Assembly: GCA_965200115.1 (NCBI GenBank)
Contig: OZ241336.1
Span: 1,426,001-1,490,000, forward strand
Reading direction: 5' to 3'
DNA from: JAPOUP01 sp026708635
GTDB lineage: Bacteria; Pseudomonadota; Alphaproteobacteria; Rhodobacterales; Rhodobacteraceae
Length of the DNA stretch: 64,000 nucleotides
Shown: in pieces, positions 18,683-27,478 of the stretch
Position numbering within the stretch: position 1 is the stretch's first letter
Layout of the letters: every line of letters begins with the position of its first letter
The notes under the pieces: model-generated
Databases searched by the model: none
Seen by the model: only the letters and a program-made list of their open reading frames with translations
Told to the model about the DNA's origin: nothing
Made by a program: the position numbers and the translations under genes

Positions 18683-18973
18683 TCAGGGAGCGAGTCCGGC
18701 CAGAGCGGTTTCGAGCGCGGTAAGTCGCGTACCTATCTCGATAAGCACGTTGATGACTAGCCCGAAGGCCGCAACCATAAGGCCGACGATCCCGGTGCCT
18801 ATCGCCTTTAGCCAGCGCAGATCGGTTCGCAGCTCGGCAATGTCGGCTCCTGTAGCGACGCCGCCCGTCACCCCGGCGCGGATGGCGTCGGTGATCGCCT
18901 CGGCCCGGTCGGCGTCAAAGCCCTTGGCCTTGAGTTGGCGCGTTATCGCCAAGGTATCGAAAGGAACATCTGC
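18683..18973 (-). pseudogene. DUF1640-like small membrane protein, diverged copy without a normal start
   Basis: It encodes ADVPFDTLAITRQLKAKGFD, then EAITDAIRAGVTGGVATGAD and a C-terminal membrane helix (GIVGLMVAAFGLVINVLI), clearly related to the copies at 17927 and 19347. The frame continues upstream through a His codon where the others have the start (MTDVPF), and no ATG or GTG is available before a stop. Only a TTG (18952) could start it, trimming the conserved N-terminus. It looks like a 5'-truncated or recombined copy. Confidence 0.5.
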
Positions 18974-19040
18974 ATGCCTGGACCATAAAACTTGGGCGTT
19001 GCCGTTTCAACCGGAAGCCGCCGCCCACTAGCAATTTCCG

Positions 19041-19286
19041 CTAACCCGCTCGCAGGGAGGCGGGCGGCCTTGCACGCCTGAAACCATTGTAAACACGTAA
19101 TGGATACCCACTCTCTGTTGTAGCCGGATATCGGTCAAGACAGGTGGTCCATCCCAGGTCGCGGGCCATATCTTTAGCCGCTCTGTCCGAAACCAAGCCT
19201 GACAATTCCGCATCATACCACTTGCAGCGAGCGTGGCATTGCTTTCGCAACAATTCGAGCGGGAAGCCGGCTACAGTCTCAAGCAA
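19041..19286 (-). CDS. Short hypothetical frame within repeat B, copy 1
   Basis: 81 aa frame containing RKQCHARCKWYDAELSGLVS, then a Trp-Asp-rich end. The same peptide (with substitutions) is found in the frame at 19668-20402, so this stretch has been duplicated as coding-like sequence. It is probably a fragment of a longer gene. I do not recognise the family. Confidence 0.3.
   Translation of the reverse strand: MLETVAGFPLELLRKQCHARCKWYDAELSGLVSDRAAKDMARDLGWTTCLDRYPATTESGYPLRVYNGFRRARPPASLRAG
19092..19255. repeat. Direct repeat B, copy 1
   Basis: About 160 bp (AACACGTAATGGATACCC ... CATTGCTTTCGC), repeated at 19818-19978. Copy 2 abuts the end of the long repeat at 19328-19822, so the patch was built by at least two duplication steps. 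Confidence 0.8.
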
Positions 19287-19327
19287 TCCGGGTTCAAATC
19301 CGCGACAATCTCAAGCGCGGGCCCGGA

Positions 19328-19822
19328 TAGTCTCAAGCCGCTAAAGCTAGGCGGGCAGACGGATCAGGAAACCGAGTATGGCCGTCGCCAGACCGATCAT
19401 CGCCGCGACCGCGAGAACGAGCCGCAGCTCGCGGCGCGCGATATCCGCCCGCAGTTCGGAGATCTCCGCCCGCAGTTCGGCGATGTCCGCCTTGGTCGCG
19501 ACCCCACCGGTGACGCCCTCGCGGACGGTCATCGTGATCGCCTCGGCCTGCTCGGAGCTGAAGCCCCCGGCCTCGAGGCGCCGCAGCGCGGCCATGGTGT
19601 CGAAGGGCACGTCTGTCATCGGTGGCTCCCCTCCGGAGCTTTCACGGCAGCAAGGGCGCGGATGGCCTTAAGCCGCCACAGATAAAGGGCTACCCGGAGA
19701 TAGCTCTGTCACCCCATACACTTTCATATGGTTCATCCACAATGAAATCAAGAGTGGGACTGGGATAGGGTGTAGCTGCAGCGACCTGAAATTCCGTGAC
19801 CGGAAGCGGCATCTGATAACAC
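19328..19822. repeat. Long direct repeat, copy 2
   Basis: Second copy of the repeat at 17909-18375. It differs by a 21-bp in-frame addition in the small gene and by a short addition before TAGCTGCAGCGACC. Confidence 0.85.
19347..19619 (-). CDS. Small coiled-coil membrane protein (DUF1640/CCDC90-like), copy 2
   Basis: 90 aa. It is identical to copy 1 over the N-terminal 50 residues and the membrane helix, but has one extra heptad: copy 1 reads AELRADIASREL, this one AELRAEISELRADIARREL. The coiled coil has therefore grown by exactly seven residues. Function is unknown. A single C-terminal membrane anchor is predicted. Confidence 0.65.
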   Translation of the reverse strand: MTDVPFDTMAALRRLEAGGFSSEQAEAITMTVREGVTGGVATKADIAELRAEISELRADIARRELRLVLAVAAMIGLATAILGFLIRLPA

Positions 19823-20402
19823 GTAATTGATACCTACTGTCTGTTATAGCCGGATATCGGTCAAGACAGGTCCATCCCAGTTCGCGGGCCATATCTTCAG
19901 CCGCTCTGTCCGAAACCAAGTCTGACAATTCCGCATCATACCACTTACCGCGAGCGTGGCATTGCTTTCGCGACAATCCGGTGCCGCGCCAAGCCAGCGC
20001 GAAACCGTCATGGCTGAAATCTACGTCAATCGGCGCACATTGACCTAGAGGTAGCGCATCTCCAATGCCTACCTCCATTGACCGCCTCAAAGCGCGGGTT
20101 GCGATGGCCTCATTCAACTCCCGGTCACCTCGGAAACTCCCGCCAATCGCACGATATCCCATGCGCCACCCGCACAGAATCGCGGCGGCCCACCAGACTG
20201 ACGGCGAAAGATATGGAAGGTCTTTCGGCCAAGTCCTGAAAATCGCTGGCTCCGACTTAAACATCCGAGATCCCCAGTCAGAGAGGGGGCGCCAACACCA
20301 TACTGGCGCTGGGGCCACTTTATGGACTTCAGACTTCCGGACTTGCTCGGGTGGCGGGTGAGTCAGGTCGCCGCCACCTGACATGAAGTCGGGTTGCGTC
20401 AA
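19668..20402 (-). CDS. Hypothetical, probably chimeric frame across repeats
   Basis: 244 codons. The first half (DLPYLSPSVWWAAAILCGWR, then DVDFSHDGFALAWRGTGLSR) is unique. The middle repeats the peptide of repeat B (KWYDAELSDLVSDRAAEDMA) and the end lies in the long repeat shared with 18220-18375. It is open by construction across two duplicated segments and resembles no family I know. The unique part may be a real gene whose end was replaced by recombination. Confidence 0.3.
   Translation of the reverse strand: MTQPDFMSGGGDLTHPPPEQVRKSEVHKVAPAPVWCWRPLSDWGSRMFKSEPAIFRTWPKDLPYLSPSVWWAAAILCGWRMGYRAIGGSFRGDRELNEAIATRALRRSMEVGIGDALPLGQCAPIDVDFSHDGFALAWRGTGLSRKQCHARGKWYDAELSDLVSDRAAEDMARELGWTCLDRYPAITDSRYQLRVIRCRFRSRNFRSLQLHPIPVPLLISLWMNHMKVYGVTELSPGSPLSVAA
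19818..19978. repeat. Direct repeat B, copy 2
   Basis: Second copy of the 160-bp repeat at 19092-19255, joined directly to the end of the long repeat. Confidence 0.8.
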
Positions 20403-20478
20403 TAGCGGACGCTCGTGTTCTATACGTCCACATAAAGGAGCCGAACATGTCGCTTGGCGGCAACGCCAAACCGGTCAC

Positions 20479-22719
20479 CTACCGCCGCCGCTCGAATCCG
20501 CGACCGGCTCCCGAAGCCTTGCGGCGTTTCCCGGCCGTTCGGCGCCTGCGCCCACCCGACCCATGCCGCCTCAACCGCTGCGAAACGGTCCTGCCCTCCA
20601 CTTCCAACAGCTCAAACGTCAGACCACCGGTAACGGGGACCGCTTCGGACAGCCGCACCCTGACGGCCAGACCGACTGACAGTTCCAGACCCGACTCCTC
20701 GCCTTTCAATGACGGTTTTCCGCTGTCATGAACGAAGAACTCGCGACCGATTGACCGAACCGGAACCAGCCCGTCGGCGCCGGTCACGTCCAGTCGCACG
20801 AACGCCCCGAACCTCTGGATTCCGTTTATTCGTCCCACGAACTCGTCACCCACCCGATTCGACAGATAGGCGGCGAGGTAGCGATCGTTTGTTTCGCGCT
20901 CGGCGGCCATCGAGCGGCGCTCCGTCTCCGAGATGTGCCTGGCCGTAACCCCAAGCCCTTCAATGTCGCTCGGCGACAGACCGTCATCACCCCAGCCATA
21001 TGCCGAAATCAAGGCCCGGTGAACGATCAGGTCGGCATAGCGACGGATCGGTGACGTGAAGTGGGTGTAGCTTCGTAGGGCCAGCCCGAAATGGCCAAGG
21101 TTTTCGGGATGGTAATAGGCCTGCTGCATCGCCCGCAGAGTGGAGAGGTTAACGAGTTCGTCAAACTCGCCGCCTTTTGCCTGCGCCAACAGTGAATTCA
21201 GGTGTCTGGTCAGTAGCGTCTGCCCCTTCGCGAGCGTGAGACCGCTGGCGCGCGCCACCTCCCGCAGCGCGTCCAGCCGTTCGGGCGCCGGTTCTTCATG
21301 AACGCGGTAGAGCAATGGACACCGTCGCGCAAAGAGTTCCTCAGCCGCGGCAACATTCGCGAGTATCATGAATTCCTCGATCAACCGATGCGCGTCCAGC
21401 CTTTGTTTCAGTCCGACCGACCGGACCCCGCCGTCATCCGAGAGGGCAATCACGCGCTCGGGAAGTTCAAGGTCAAGTGGCTGGCGCCGCTCGCGGGCCC
21501 GCCTGACGGTGAGGTAGGCTTCGAACAGTGGATTTATGACATCGGCGGCCAGGTCGGCGCATTTCCCTTCCGGCGCGCCGTCTCTCGCGGCCTGCACATC
21601 ACTGTAGCTGAGCGTGGCCGCGGACTTGATCACCGCACGCGTGAAACGGTGCGCCAGTTTATTGCCGCGGGAATCGAGCTTCAGTTCGACCGCGATGCAG
21701 GCGCGGGGGACATCCTCCCGCAACGAGCAGAGATCGGCGGAAAGACGCTCGGGAAGCATCGGCACCACACGGTCAGCGAAGTAGGTGGAATTTCCGCGTC
21801 GGCGGGCCTCCGCGTCCAGCGCGGTGCCGGGGCGGACGTACGCAGCGACATCGGCGATGGCCACCCAGACAATGTGCCCCCCCGGGTTGCCGGGATCGGC
21901 GTCCCGCGTTGCGAAGCAAGCGTCGTCGTGATCCCGCGCGTCCGTCGGATCTATGGTGACGAACGGAAGTTCGCGAAGGTCTTCCCGCCCACCCGGACCC
22001 AGAGGTTTCGCCGCCTCCGCCTCGGAGATGGCCTCGTTCCCGAAAGCGTCGGGAATACCATGCTGGTTAATGGCGATCAGCGATACGGATCCTCCCGAAT
22101 CTCCCAGCGCGGCCGTAATCCTGGCGGCGGGAAGGCCAATAGCGTCATTCCTGCCGATAGGCTCGGCCTCAACCAGTTCGCCATCACGGACCCCGGATGC
22201 GTCGGCGGCGCGCCATTCCCGGCTGGAGCCCTTGTCGACCGACCGGATCCGTCCGCCTTCGGGGCCGTCGCGGAAAATACCCAGAATCTTACGGACATTC
22301 CGGGCTATACGCCGGATCGGCCGGGCTTCGTAAGCGTGCCCCTCCGCTTTCACCACGGTCAACCTGGCGAGAATGCGGTCACCCGGCACGAGCGCCGAAC
22401 CGGAGGCTCCATATACTATGAGCGCACGTGGTTCCGGGCCTTCGCCTTTCCACTCAAGCGGATGGGCGAAGAGATCACCGTCAGCATCCGGCTCCCTCAC
22501 TTCCATCACGGTGACGGGCGGTAGCCTGCCAGGATTCCCTTTGAGCCTACGACGTCGCTCGAGATGCCCGCAGTCCTCGAGCTCACGCAATATCCGCTTC
22601 AGATGTATTCGGTCCGCACCCTTGACGCCGAACGCGCGGGCAATGTCACGTTTGGTAGCCCGATCCGGATTGTCGGCGATCCAGTCCATGATCTCGGATT
22701 TTGTGGGCATCCCCCTCAT
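20479..22719 (-). CDS. rnr: Ribonuclease R (3'-5' exoribonuclease)
   Basis: About 746 aa. An N-terminal winged helix (MDWIADNPDRATKRDIARAF) and cold-shock domains precede the RNB catalytic domain, whose active-site Asp cluster is VTIDPTDARDHDDACF. Later RNB signatures are YFADRVVPMLPERLS and HFTSPIRRYADLIVHR, followed by a C-terminal S1 domain (FVGRINGIQRFGAFVRLD) and a basic tail. It degrades structured RNA and rRNA. The frame is open to 22848 inside the next gene; I use the ATG at 22719, with 22710 also possible. Its 5' end is only 31 bp from the upstream gene in the same direction. Confidence 0.95.
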   Translation of the reverse strand: MRGMPTKSEIMDWIADNPDRATKRDIARAFGVKGADRIHLKRILRELEDCGHLERRRRLKGNPGRLPPVTVMEVREPDADGDLFAHPLEWKGEGPEPRALIVYGASGSALVPGDRILARLTVVKAEGHAYEARPIRRIARNVRKILGIFRDGPEGGRIRSVDKGSSREWRAADASGVRDGELVEAEPIGRNDAIGLPAARITAALGDSGGSVSLIAINQHGIPDAFGNEAISEAEAAKPLGPGGREDLRELPFVTIDPTDARDHDDACFATRDADPGNPGGHIVWVAIADVAAYVRPGTALDAEARRRGNSTYFADRVVPMLPERLSADLCSLREDVPRACIAVELKLDSRGNKLAHRFTRAVIKSAATLSYSDVQAARDGAPEGKCADLAADVINPLFEAYLTVRRARERRQPLDLELPERVIALSDDGGVRSVGLKQRLDAHRLIEEFMILANVAAAEELFARRCPLLYRVHEEPAPERLDALREVARASGLTLAKGQTLLTRHLNSLLAQAKGGEFDELVNLSTLRAMQQAYYHPENLGHFGLALRSYTHFTSPIRRYADLIVHRALISAYGWGDDGLSPSDIEGLGVTARHISETERRSMAAERETNDRYLAAYLSNRVGDEFVGRINGIQRFGAFVRLDVTGADGLVPVRSIGREFFVHDSGKPSLKGEESGLELSVGLAVRVRLSEAVPVTGGLTFELLEVEGRTVSQRLRRHGSGGRRRRTAGKRRKASGAGRGFERRR

Positions 22720-22750
22720 GGAGACCCGAAGGTACGGGTTGGCGTGCGCG

Positions 22751-23326
22751 TCATTCGGAAAGGTCCGCCACCGTGTCGACATCCGCGAGCGTGTCAGCCA
22801 TCGCGACCCGGTGGCCGGGGAGCGTGGCAACGCTATCGGCGAGGGCATAAGGAGTGGACCAGCGAACGTTCCGGAACATCGTCGGTGACGGCGGCGTATT
22901 GCGCTTAAGCCCTACGAGCCAATATCCTCCATCCAGACAGGGACCAAAGACCGCGTCGTTGTCACCGAGAAGACGGAAGGCCCGGGCGACGTGATCGGCC
23001 TTCAGGCCCGGTATGTCGGTTCCCACGATCACCGCCGGGCCGACTGGCGCCCCGCCAAGCAGCCGCCGCATGCGCTGGCCGAGATCACCACCGCCCTGGG
23101 CAACGCGGGGTATCCGCGATGACCAAGCCGGGCTGCGCAGGGCGGTATCGGGAGTGACGGCCATCCGGAGAGTCCATTTCGGGCTATCGAGTCGGCGGAT
23201 CATACAGTTAACCTGATGGCGGTACCACCAGGCCGCGTCCGTCATGCCTATATCGGCGCCAAGACGTGTTTTCACGCGTCCCGCCCGCGGCTCCCTGACC
23301 ATCAGGATGACATGACGGTCGATCAT
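22751..23326 (-). CDS. DUF2064 / TIGR04282-type glycosyltransferase-like protein
   Basis: 191 aa. The Rossmann-type nucleotidyl-binding start (RHVILMVREPRAGRVKTRLG), GGGDLGQRMRRLL, VIVGTDIPGLKADH and FGPCLDGGYWLVGLKR are the conserved blocks of TIGR04282/DUF2064 proteins. Some are annotated as arsenosugar-biosynthesis glycosyltransferases, but in this gene context (just upstream of rnr) the function is not established. Confidence 0.82.
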   Translation of the reverse strand: MIDRHVILMVREPRAGRVKTRLGADIGMTDAAWWYRHQVNCMIRRLDSPKWTLRMAVTPDTALRSPAWSSRIPRVAQGGGDLGQRMRRLLGGAPVGPAVIVGTDIPGLKADHVARAFRLLGDNDAVFGPCLDGGYWLVGLKRNTPPSPTMFRNVRWSTPYALADSVATLPGHRVAMADTLADVDTVADLSE

Positions 23327-23371
23327 CGGGATCTCCCCAATCGATCGGCGCGACCTAGGAGAAAAACCGCT

Positions 23372-24520
23372 TCAGGCGAAATACGCATCCAGCATTCTGC
23401 GGTAGATCGCTTTAAGGGCGGTGATTTGGGCGACTTCCACCCGTTCGTCGACCTGGTGCATGGTCTTTCCCACAAGTCCGAATTCCACCACCGGGCAGTG
23501 ATCCTTGACGAAACGCGAATCCGAGGTTCCCCCCGATGTCGAGCGTTCGGGAACGTTTCCCGTCTCGACCTCGATCGCCCTGGTGACCAGGTCAGACAGG
23601 TCGCCCGGCGCGATAACGAAGCTTTCGCCCGAGACCCTGATGTCCACCGTGATAGCCACACCCGTCATGGCCGCCACCAGACCGGCTTCCGTCCGCAGCC
23701 AGCGGCCTAGGCTATCGGAGGAGTGCGCGTCGCCGAAGCGGATGTTAACTGTGGCGCGGCAGGTGGCCGGGATCACGTTACCGGCCGGGTTGCCCGTGTC
23801 GAAGGTCGTTACGGCCAGCGAGGAGGGATCGAAGAACGCGGTGCCTTCGTCAAGACGGTGACCGGCCAGCCTGTCCATCAATTTCACCAGGGCATGTACC
23901 GGGTTTTTCGCGAGATGGGGATAGGCGGAATGCCCCTGAATTCCGCTTGCGGAGAAATGCGCCGTCAACGAGCCGCGCCGGCCGATCTTTATGGTGTCTC
24001 CCAACGACAGCCGGCTTGTCGGCTCACCGACCACGCATACCGACATTTTCTCGCCGTTCGCGGCCATCCATTCAAGCAGCGCCGCGGTACCGTCGACCGC
24101 GTCACCTTCCTCGTCACCGGTGATCGCCATGATGACGGCGCCGTCAGGCGGCGCCTCACGCACCAGATCGATCGCCGCGGCGGCGAATGCGGCGACGCCT
24201 GATTTCATATCCGCCGCTCCCCGCCCCCAGAGCCAGCCATCGCGGATCTCGCCGGCGAAGGCATCCACCGTCCAGTCTGACCGTTCGCCGGCGGGCACCA
24301 CATCGGTATGGCCGTTGAATCCAAAGGTTCGGCGATGACCGCGGGAGCCCCAACGGGCGAAGAGATTGCCCACACCGCCACGGTCAACCCGATGGCACTC
24401 AAATCCGGCGCATTCCAGCCGGTCCCGCAGCAGCGCGAGCGCTCCGGCGTCCGTCGGGGTCACCGAGGGACATCGGACCAGTCTCGCCGTAAGCTCAACG
24501 GGATCGGCAGGCTCCACCAT
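23372..24520 (-). CDS. dapE: Succinyl-diaminopimelate desuccinylase
   Basis: About 382 aa M20 metallopeptidase-fold enzyme of lysine/DAP synthesis, converting N-succinyl-LL-DAP to LL-DAP. The zinc site includes GFNGHTDVVPAG, GRGAADMKSG and AITGDEEGDA, with ERSTSGGTSDSRFV and VVEFGLVGKTMHQVDE in the C-terminal part. The ATG at 24520 gives the usual start (MVEPADPVELTARLVRCPSV). It is in one direction with the hypothetical gene at 24704 and dapD. Confidence 0.96.
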   Translation of the reverse strand: MVEPADPVELTARLVRCPSVTPTDAGALALLRDRLECAGFECHRVDRGGVGNLFARWGSRGHRRTFGFNGHTDVVPAGERSDWTVDAFAGEIRDGWLWGRGAADMKSGVAAFAAAAIDLVREAPPDGAVIMAITGDEEGDAVDGTAALLEWMAANGEKMSVCVVGEPTSRLSLGDTIKIGRRGSLTAHFSASGIQGHSAYPHLAKNPVHALVKLMDRLAGHRLDEGTAFFDPSSLAVTTFDTGNPAGNVIPATCRATVNIRFGDAHSSDSLGRWLRTEAGLVAAMTGVAITVDIRVSGESFVIAPGDLSDLVTRAIEVETGNVPERSTSGGTSDSRFVKDHCPVVEFGLVGKTMHQVDERVEVAQITALKAIYRRMLDAYFA

Positions 24521-24703
24521 ATCCCTTCTCCCCGCGCTCACGCTCCCGCCGCTCCCGGCCGTTCCCCGGAGCCGTAAAACCGCGGAGGAACGTCAGGTGG
24601 CGATCCTCGCCACCACCGGGAACGCGTCCACGGATGAAGACGATCATTCGCCGGACACTCTAGCGGAGATCGGCGAAAACCGGCCGGAGAGGGTAACCTG
24701 CCG

Positions 24704-25030
24704 TCAGTCATCGAAGAATTGTGTATGCTGGGCGACGATAACCGAGTTCTCGTCGACCGCACGTTGCATCAGGTCGATTTCCTCTCCCGGGATGTCGTGG
24801 CCGTCGGCAAGCCGATCCTTCAGACTGCCGTAGCTGGAGACGGAGAGAGGCGCCATTCCGGCGGTTTTAATGACGGCAACCGTTTCCCGCACCGCCTCCG
24901 CTTCGTTCACACCGCCCGAATAGCACATCAACGCGGCCCCGGTCGCCCCTTTCTGGAGGCCGTCGCCCTTGCGCCGGCCCACCTCGACCAATAACGTGTA
25001 AATGTCCTGCGGGTTTCTGGCTTCGGTCAT
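24704..25030 (-). CDS. Conserved hypothetical protein between dapD and dapE
   Basis: 108 aa soluble protein (PQDIYTLLVEVGRRKGDGLQ, then TGAALMCYSGGVNEAEAVRE and ENSVIVAQHTQFFDD). No signal, membrane segment or catalytic motif is visible. I recall similar proteins beside dap genes in related bacteria but know of no function. It starts 22 bp after dapD. Confidence 0.7.
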   Translation of the reverse strand: MTEARNPQDIYTLLVEVGRRKGDGLQKGATGAALMCYSGGVNEAEAVRETVAVIKTAGMAPLSVSSYGSLKDRLADGHDIPGEEIDLMQRAVDENSVIVAQHTQFFDD

Positions 25031-25052
25031 ATCGCCTGCCGTTTCCGGCGCG

Positions 25053-25880
25053 CTAGTCGCGCAGCAGATCGTTTATGGCGGTTTTCGCGCGTGTCCCTTC
25101 GTCAACCCGTTTCACGATGACGGCACAGTAGAGGCTGACGCCATTCGCCGAAGGCAATGAGCCGGCCACAACGACGGAATAGGGCGGCACCTCACCGTAC
25201 ATGACGTCTCCGGTGTCCCTATCAACGATCTTGGTTGACTTGCCGATGAAGACGCCCATGCCCAGCACCGATCCCTCGCGGACTACGCAGCCTTCCACCA
25301 CCTCGGAACGCGCGCCGATGAAGCAGTTATCCTCAATGATCGTGGGGCTTGCCTGCATCGGTTCAAGGACCCCGCCGATGCCAACCCCTCCGGAAAGGTG
25401 GACGTTTTTCCCGATCTGGGCGCAGGAACCGACCGTTGCCCAGGTATCGACCATCGTTCCCTCGTCGACATAGGCGCCGAGATTGACGAAACTTGGCATC
25501 AGCACGACGCCTTTGGCGATGAACGCGGACCTGCGGACCACGCAGTTAGGCACCGCCCGGAAGCCGGCGGACCGCCACGTCCCGTCATCCCAGTCTCTCC
25601 ATTTGGCGTCGACCTTGTCCCACCAGGAACCGCCTTGGGGACCGCCCGTATGCCGCTCCATGTCCTTCAGGCGAAAACCGAGCAGAACGGCTTTCTTCGC
25701 CCATTGGTTGACATGCCAGTCGCCATCTTCCCGGCGTTCGGCGACGCGAAGGGAGCCTGAATCCAGCGCGTCAAGCGTGTCCTCGATAGCGTCACGGGAC
25801 GGACCCACAGTATCCGGATTTATGCCGTCACGTTCCTCCCATGCGGTCTCAACGGCGGCTTCGAGCTTGGTGTATGACAT
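25053..25880 (-). CDS. dapD: Tetrahydrodipicolinate N-succinyltransferase
   Basis: 275 aa, the usual length. A left-handed beta-helix of hexapeptide repeats (FIAKGVVLMPSFVNLGAYVD, TMVDTWATVGSCAQIGKNVH, GVGIGGVLEP, FIGARSEVVEGCVVREGSVL) is followed by the typical C-terminus. It transfers succinyl from succinyl-CoA to tetrahydrodipicolinate, two steps upstream of DapE in DAP/lysine synthesis. Confidence 0.97.
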   Translation of the reverse strand: MSYTKLEAAVETAWEERDGINPDTVGPSRDAIEDTLDALDSGSLRVAERREDGDWHVNQWAKKAVLLGFRLKDMERHTGGPQGGSWWDKVDAKWRDWDDGTWRSAGFRAVPNCVVRRSAFIAKGVVLMPSFVNLGAYVDEGTMVDTWATVGSCAQIGKNVHLSGGVGIGGVLEPMQASPTIIEDNCFIGARSEVVEGCVVREGSVLGMGVFIGKSTKIVDRDTGDVMYGEVPPYSVVVAGSLPSANGVSLYCAVIVKRVDEGTRAKTAINDLLRD

Positions 25881-26155
25881 GGGAGCACTCTCGTTTTCCG
25901 GCGTTTCGGCGGTCCATAACGGAGTTGGGACCGGGAGGCAATCAAGGATAGGCCACCGAGCGCCGCGGCGTAGTCATATGTTTCTGGAGTGACGGATAAC
26001 GGCGGGACCGGCGGGGTCGCCATCTCCGACCGGCTCGGACAGCTCGGGAACGTCTTCGGTTTCGTTGACGGGGTGGATTGCGGCGCAGCGGTATCGATCC
26101 GGACAACGGAAACGGCGTCCGACACGCACCCGTAGGGTTGGCCAGCCCCACCGTG
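25881..26155. other. Intergenic region upstream of dapD
   Basis: About 275 bp. A + strand frame from about 25990 to 26134 (GGVAISDRLGQLGNVFGFVD, then a Ser-Thr-rich end) has protein-like composition but no start site or family. No promoter is convincingly visible. Confidence 0.3.
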
Positions 26156-26602
26156 TCAGCGATCCGTCAGGTCGTCCCCGGAAACGGTCTGGCCATCCGG
26201 GCGGTCCTCCCGCCGTTCTTCGGGTTGAGGATCGGGCCTGTCCCGCGCCGCAAGCCCCTCCGCCGCGAGCTGGCGGATCGCCTGGGCGCGCGTGATCCCG
26301 TCCCTTTCCGCGATGGCGTCGTACCGCTCGCGCTCCCGTTCCGTGAGGGACAGGGCCGCCCCGCACGAATCCATGCCCTCCATCTCCGCCACCGCCGCGT
26401 CCGCCCCGAGTTCGGCGAGCGCGTCCACCAGGGCCGGTGCGCCGGAGCCGTCCTGGCCCCTCTCCATCCCGCGAAGGGCTTCCTCGCCGATCCCGATCCG
26501 GCGGGCGAACTCCGCGCGGCCGATGCCGCGCCTCTTCCGCTCCTCGGCGATCCATTTCCACAGCCACCGGACGCGATGGCTTCCTTTGGGCTTTCCGGTC
26601 AT
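26156..26602 (-). CDS. HTH regulator with C-terminal ribbon-helix-helix-like segment, paralogue 1
   Basis: 148 aa. An Xre-type HTH lies near residues 15-65 (ERKRRGIGRAEFARRIGIGE, then EALRGMERG). After a variable stretch comes LSLTERERERYDAIAERDGI and TRAQAIRQLAAEGLAARD, which reads like a MetJ/Arc-type ribbon-helix-helix: a short strand, then two helices. A Pro/Arg-rich tail ends it. It is clearly paralogous to the gene at 26715, in the same order and orientation. Its role is unknown; it may be an autoregulator or an orphan antitoxin. Confidence 0.65.
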   Translation of the reverse strand: MTGKPKGSHRVRWLWKWIAEERKRRGIGRAEFARRIGIGEEALRGMERGQDGSGAPALVDALAELGADAAVAEMEGMDSCGAALSLTERERERYDAIAERDGITRAQAIRQLAAEGLAARDRPDPQPEERREDRPDGQTVSGDDLTDR

Positions 26603-26714
26603 CCGTCCCTTATACAGACAGCTGACGGGGCCGACAATCGGGGGCGTCCTTTACGGAAGCCGCCGCGGGCGGCCGTGACGGGCCGCGGCCCGCCCTCCGC
26701 CGCGAACGGCCCCG

Positions 26715-27125
26715 TCAGCGATCCGTCCGCCGGCCTCCGGGCCGCGGTTTGGTCCTGTCCCGCGCCACAAGCCCCTCCGCCGCGAGCTGGCGGATCACCT
26801 GCCCCCGGGTGATGCCGCTGGTCTCCGCGATGGCGTCGTATCTCTCCTTTTCGTCCTTTGACAGCGACATCAGTACCGCCCCTTGCCAGTCCATGCCGTC
26901 TATCTCGGCCACGGCCCCGAGGACGCCGAGATGCTCCAGCGCGTCCAGCAGGGTGGAGGCGGTGGAAGCGCCCTTCTGGATCTCCTCTATCTTGTAGAGC
27001 GTCTCGCGGCGTATCCCCAGCCTGCGGGCGAACTCCGCGCGGCCGATGCCGCGCCTCTTCCGCTCGCGGGCGATCCATGTCCACAGCCCCTGGGCCGTGA
27101 GGTTCCGTTCCTTGCTTCGAGCCAT
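26715..27125 (-). CDS. HTH regulator with C-terminal ribbon-helix-helix-like segment, paralogue 2
   Basis: About 136 aa from the ATG at 27125. The HTH (ERKRRGIGRAEFARRLGIRR, then ETLYKIEEIQKGAST) and the C-terminal segment (SLSKDEKERYDAIAETSGIT, then RGQVIRQLAAEGLVARDR) match paralogue 1 block by block, so the pair arose by tandem duplication. The 112 bp between them shows no separate gene. About 230 bp upstream lies a 22-bp iteron-like array that one of these proteins might bind (inference). Confidence 0.65.
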   Translation of the reverse strand: MARSKERNLTAQGLWTWIARERKRRGIGRAEFARRLGIRRETLYKIEEIQKGASTASTLLDALEHLGVLGAVAEIDGMDWQGAVLMSLSKDEKERYDAIAETSGITRGQVIRQLAAEGLVARDRTKPRPGGRRTDR

Positions 27126-27356
27126 CCTCGTTCCCCGCTCCAGCGCAGCCCGGCTGGTGCCGGGCCGTTGCCACAAGCTTCGAAGATGGAAGAATGCCCC
27201 GCCTATTGGCCAAGGCTCGGGGAGAATCCCCTCGCCGGGTCAGGCTTATTCGGCGGGCGACCCGGCATAGCGGGTCTTCAAAACTTGTGGCGGGAATCAG
27301 GTTAGGGGAAAGCGCGCGGGGATGTAAAGGCCGAATTTTCCGTGAACGGGAACCCG

Positions 27357-27478
27357 TTGCGCGGAATTCACGTTTGTTGCGCGGAATTCACGGAATGGTT
27401 GCCCAATATCCACGGAAGGGTTGCCCAATATTCACGGTTCCGTTGCTTAAAATCCATATGTTGCAAGAACACTACATG
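27357..27478 (+). repeat. Iteron-like array of 20-22 bp direct repeats
   Basis: Units beginning TTGC start at 27357, 27377, 27399, 27421, 27443 and 27461, a spacing of 20, 22, 22, 22 and 18 bp. The first two share TTGCGCGGAATTCACG. The third and fourth share TTGCCCAATATxCACGG. The later ones keep only TTGC and A/T-rich centres. An A+T-rich stretch (27440-27530) follows. This is the layout of plasmid iterons or of a phased regulator-binding array upstream of the porin gene. Confidence 0.7.

Noticed and set aside
19289..19301. GGTTCAAATCC resembles a tRNA T-loop
   Set aside because: The flanking bases do not form a 5-bp T stem and no anticodon arm or acceptor stem can be built around it.
24596..24614. 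8-bp hairpin GGTGGCGA/TCGCCACC downstream of the 24704 gene
   Set aside because: No T-run on either strand, so not called a terminator.
25990..26134. Protein-like + frame (GGVAISDRLGQLGNVFGFVD)
   Set aside because: No start site, no family and only 48 codons; noted in the gap entry but not called as a gene.
27357..27478. CRISPR array
   Set aside because: Units are adjacent at 20-22 bp without 30-bp spacers and no cas genes are present; read as iteron-like repeats.
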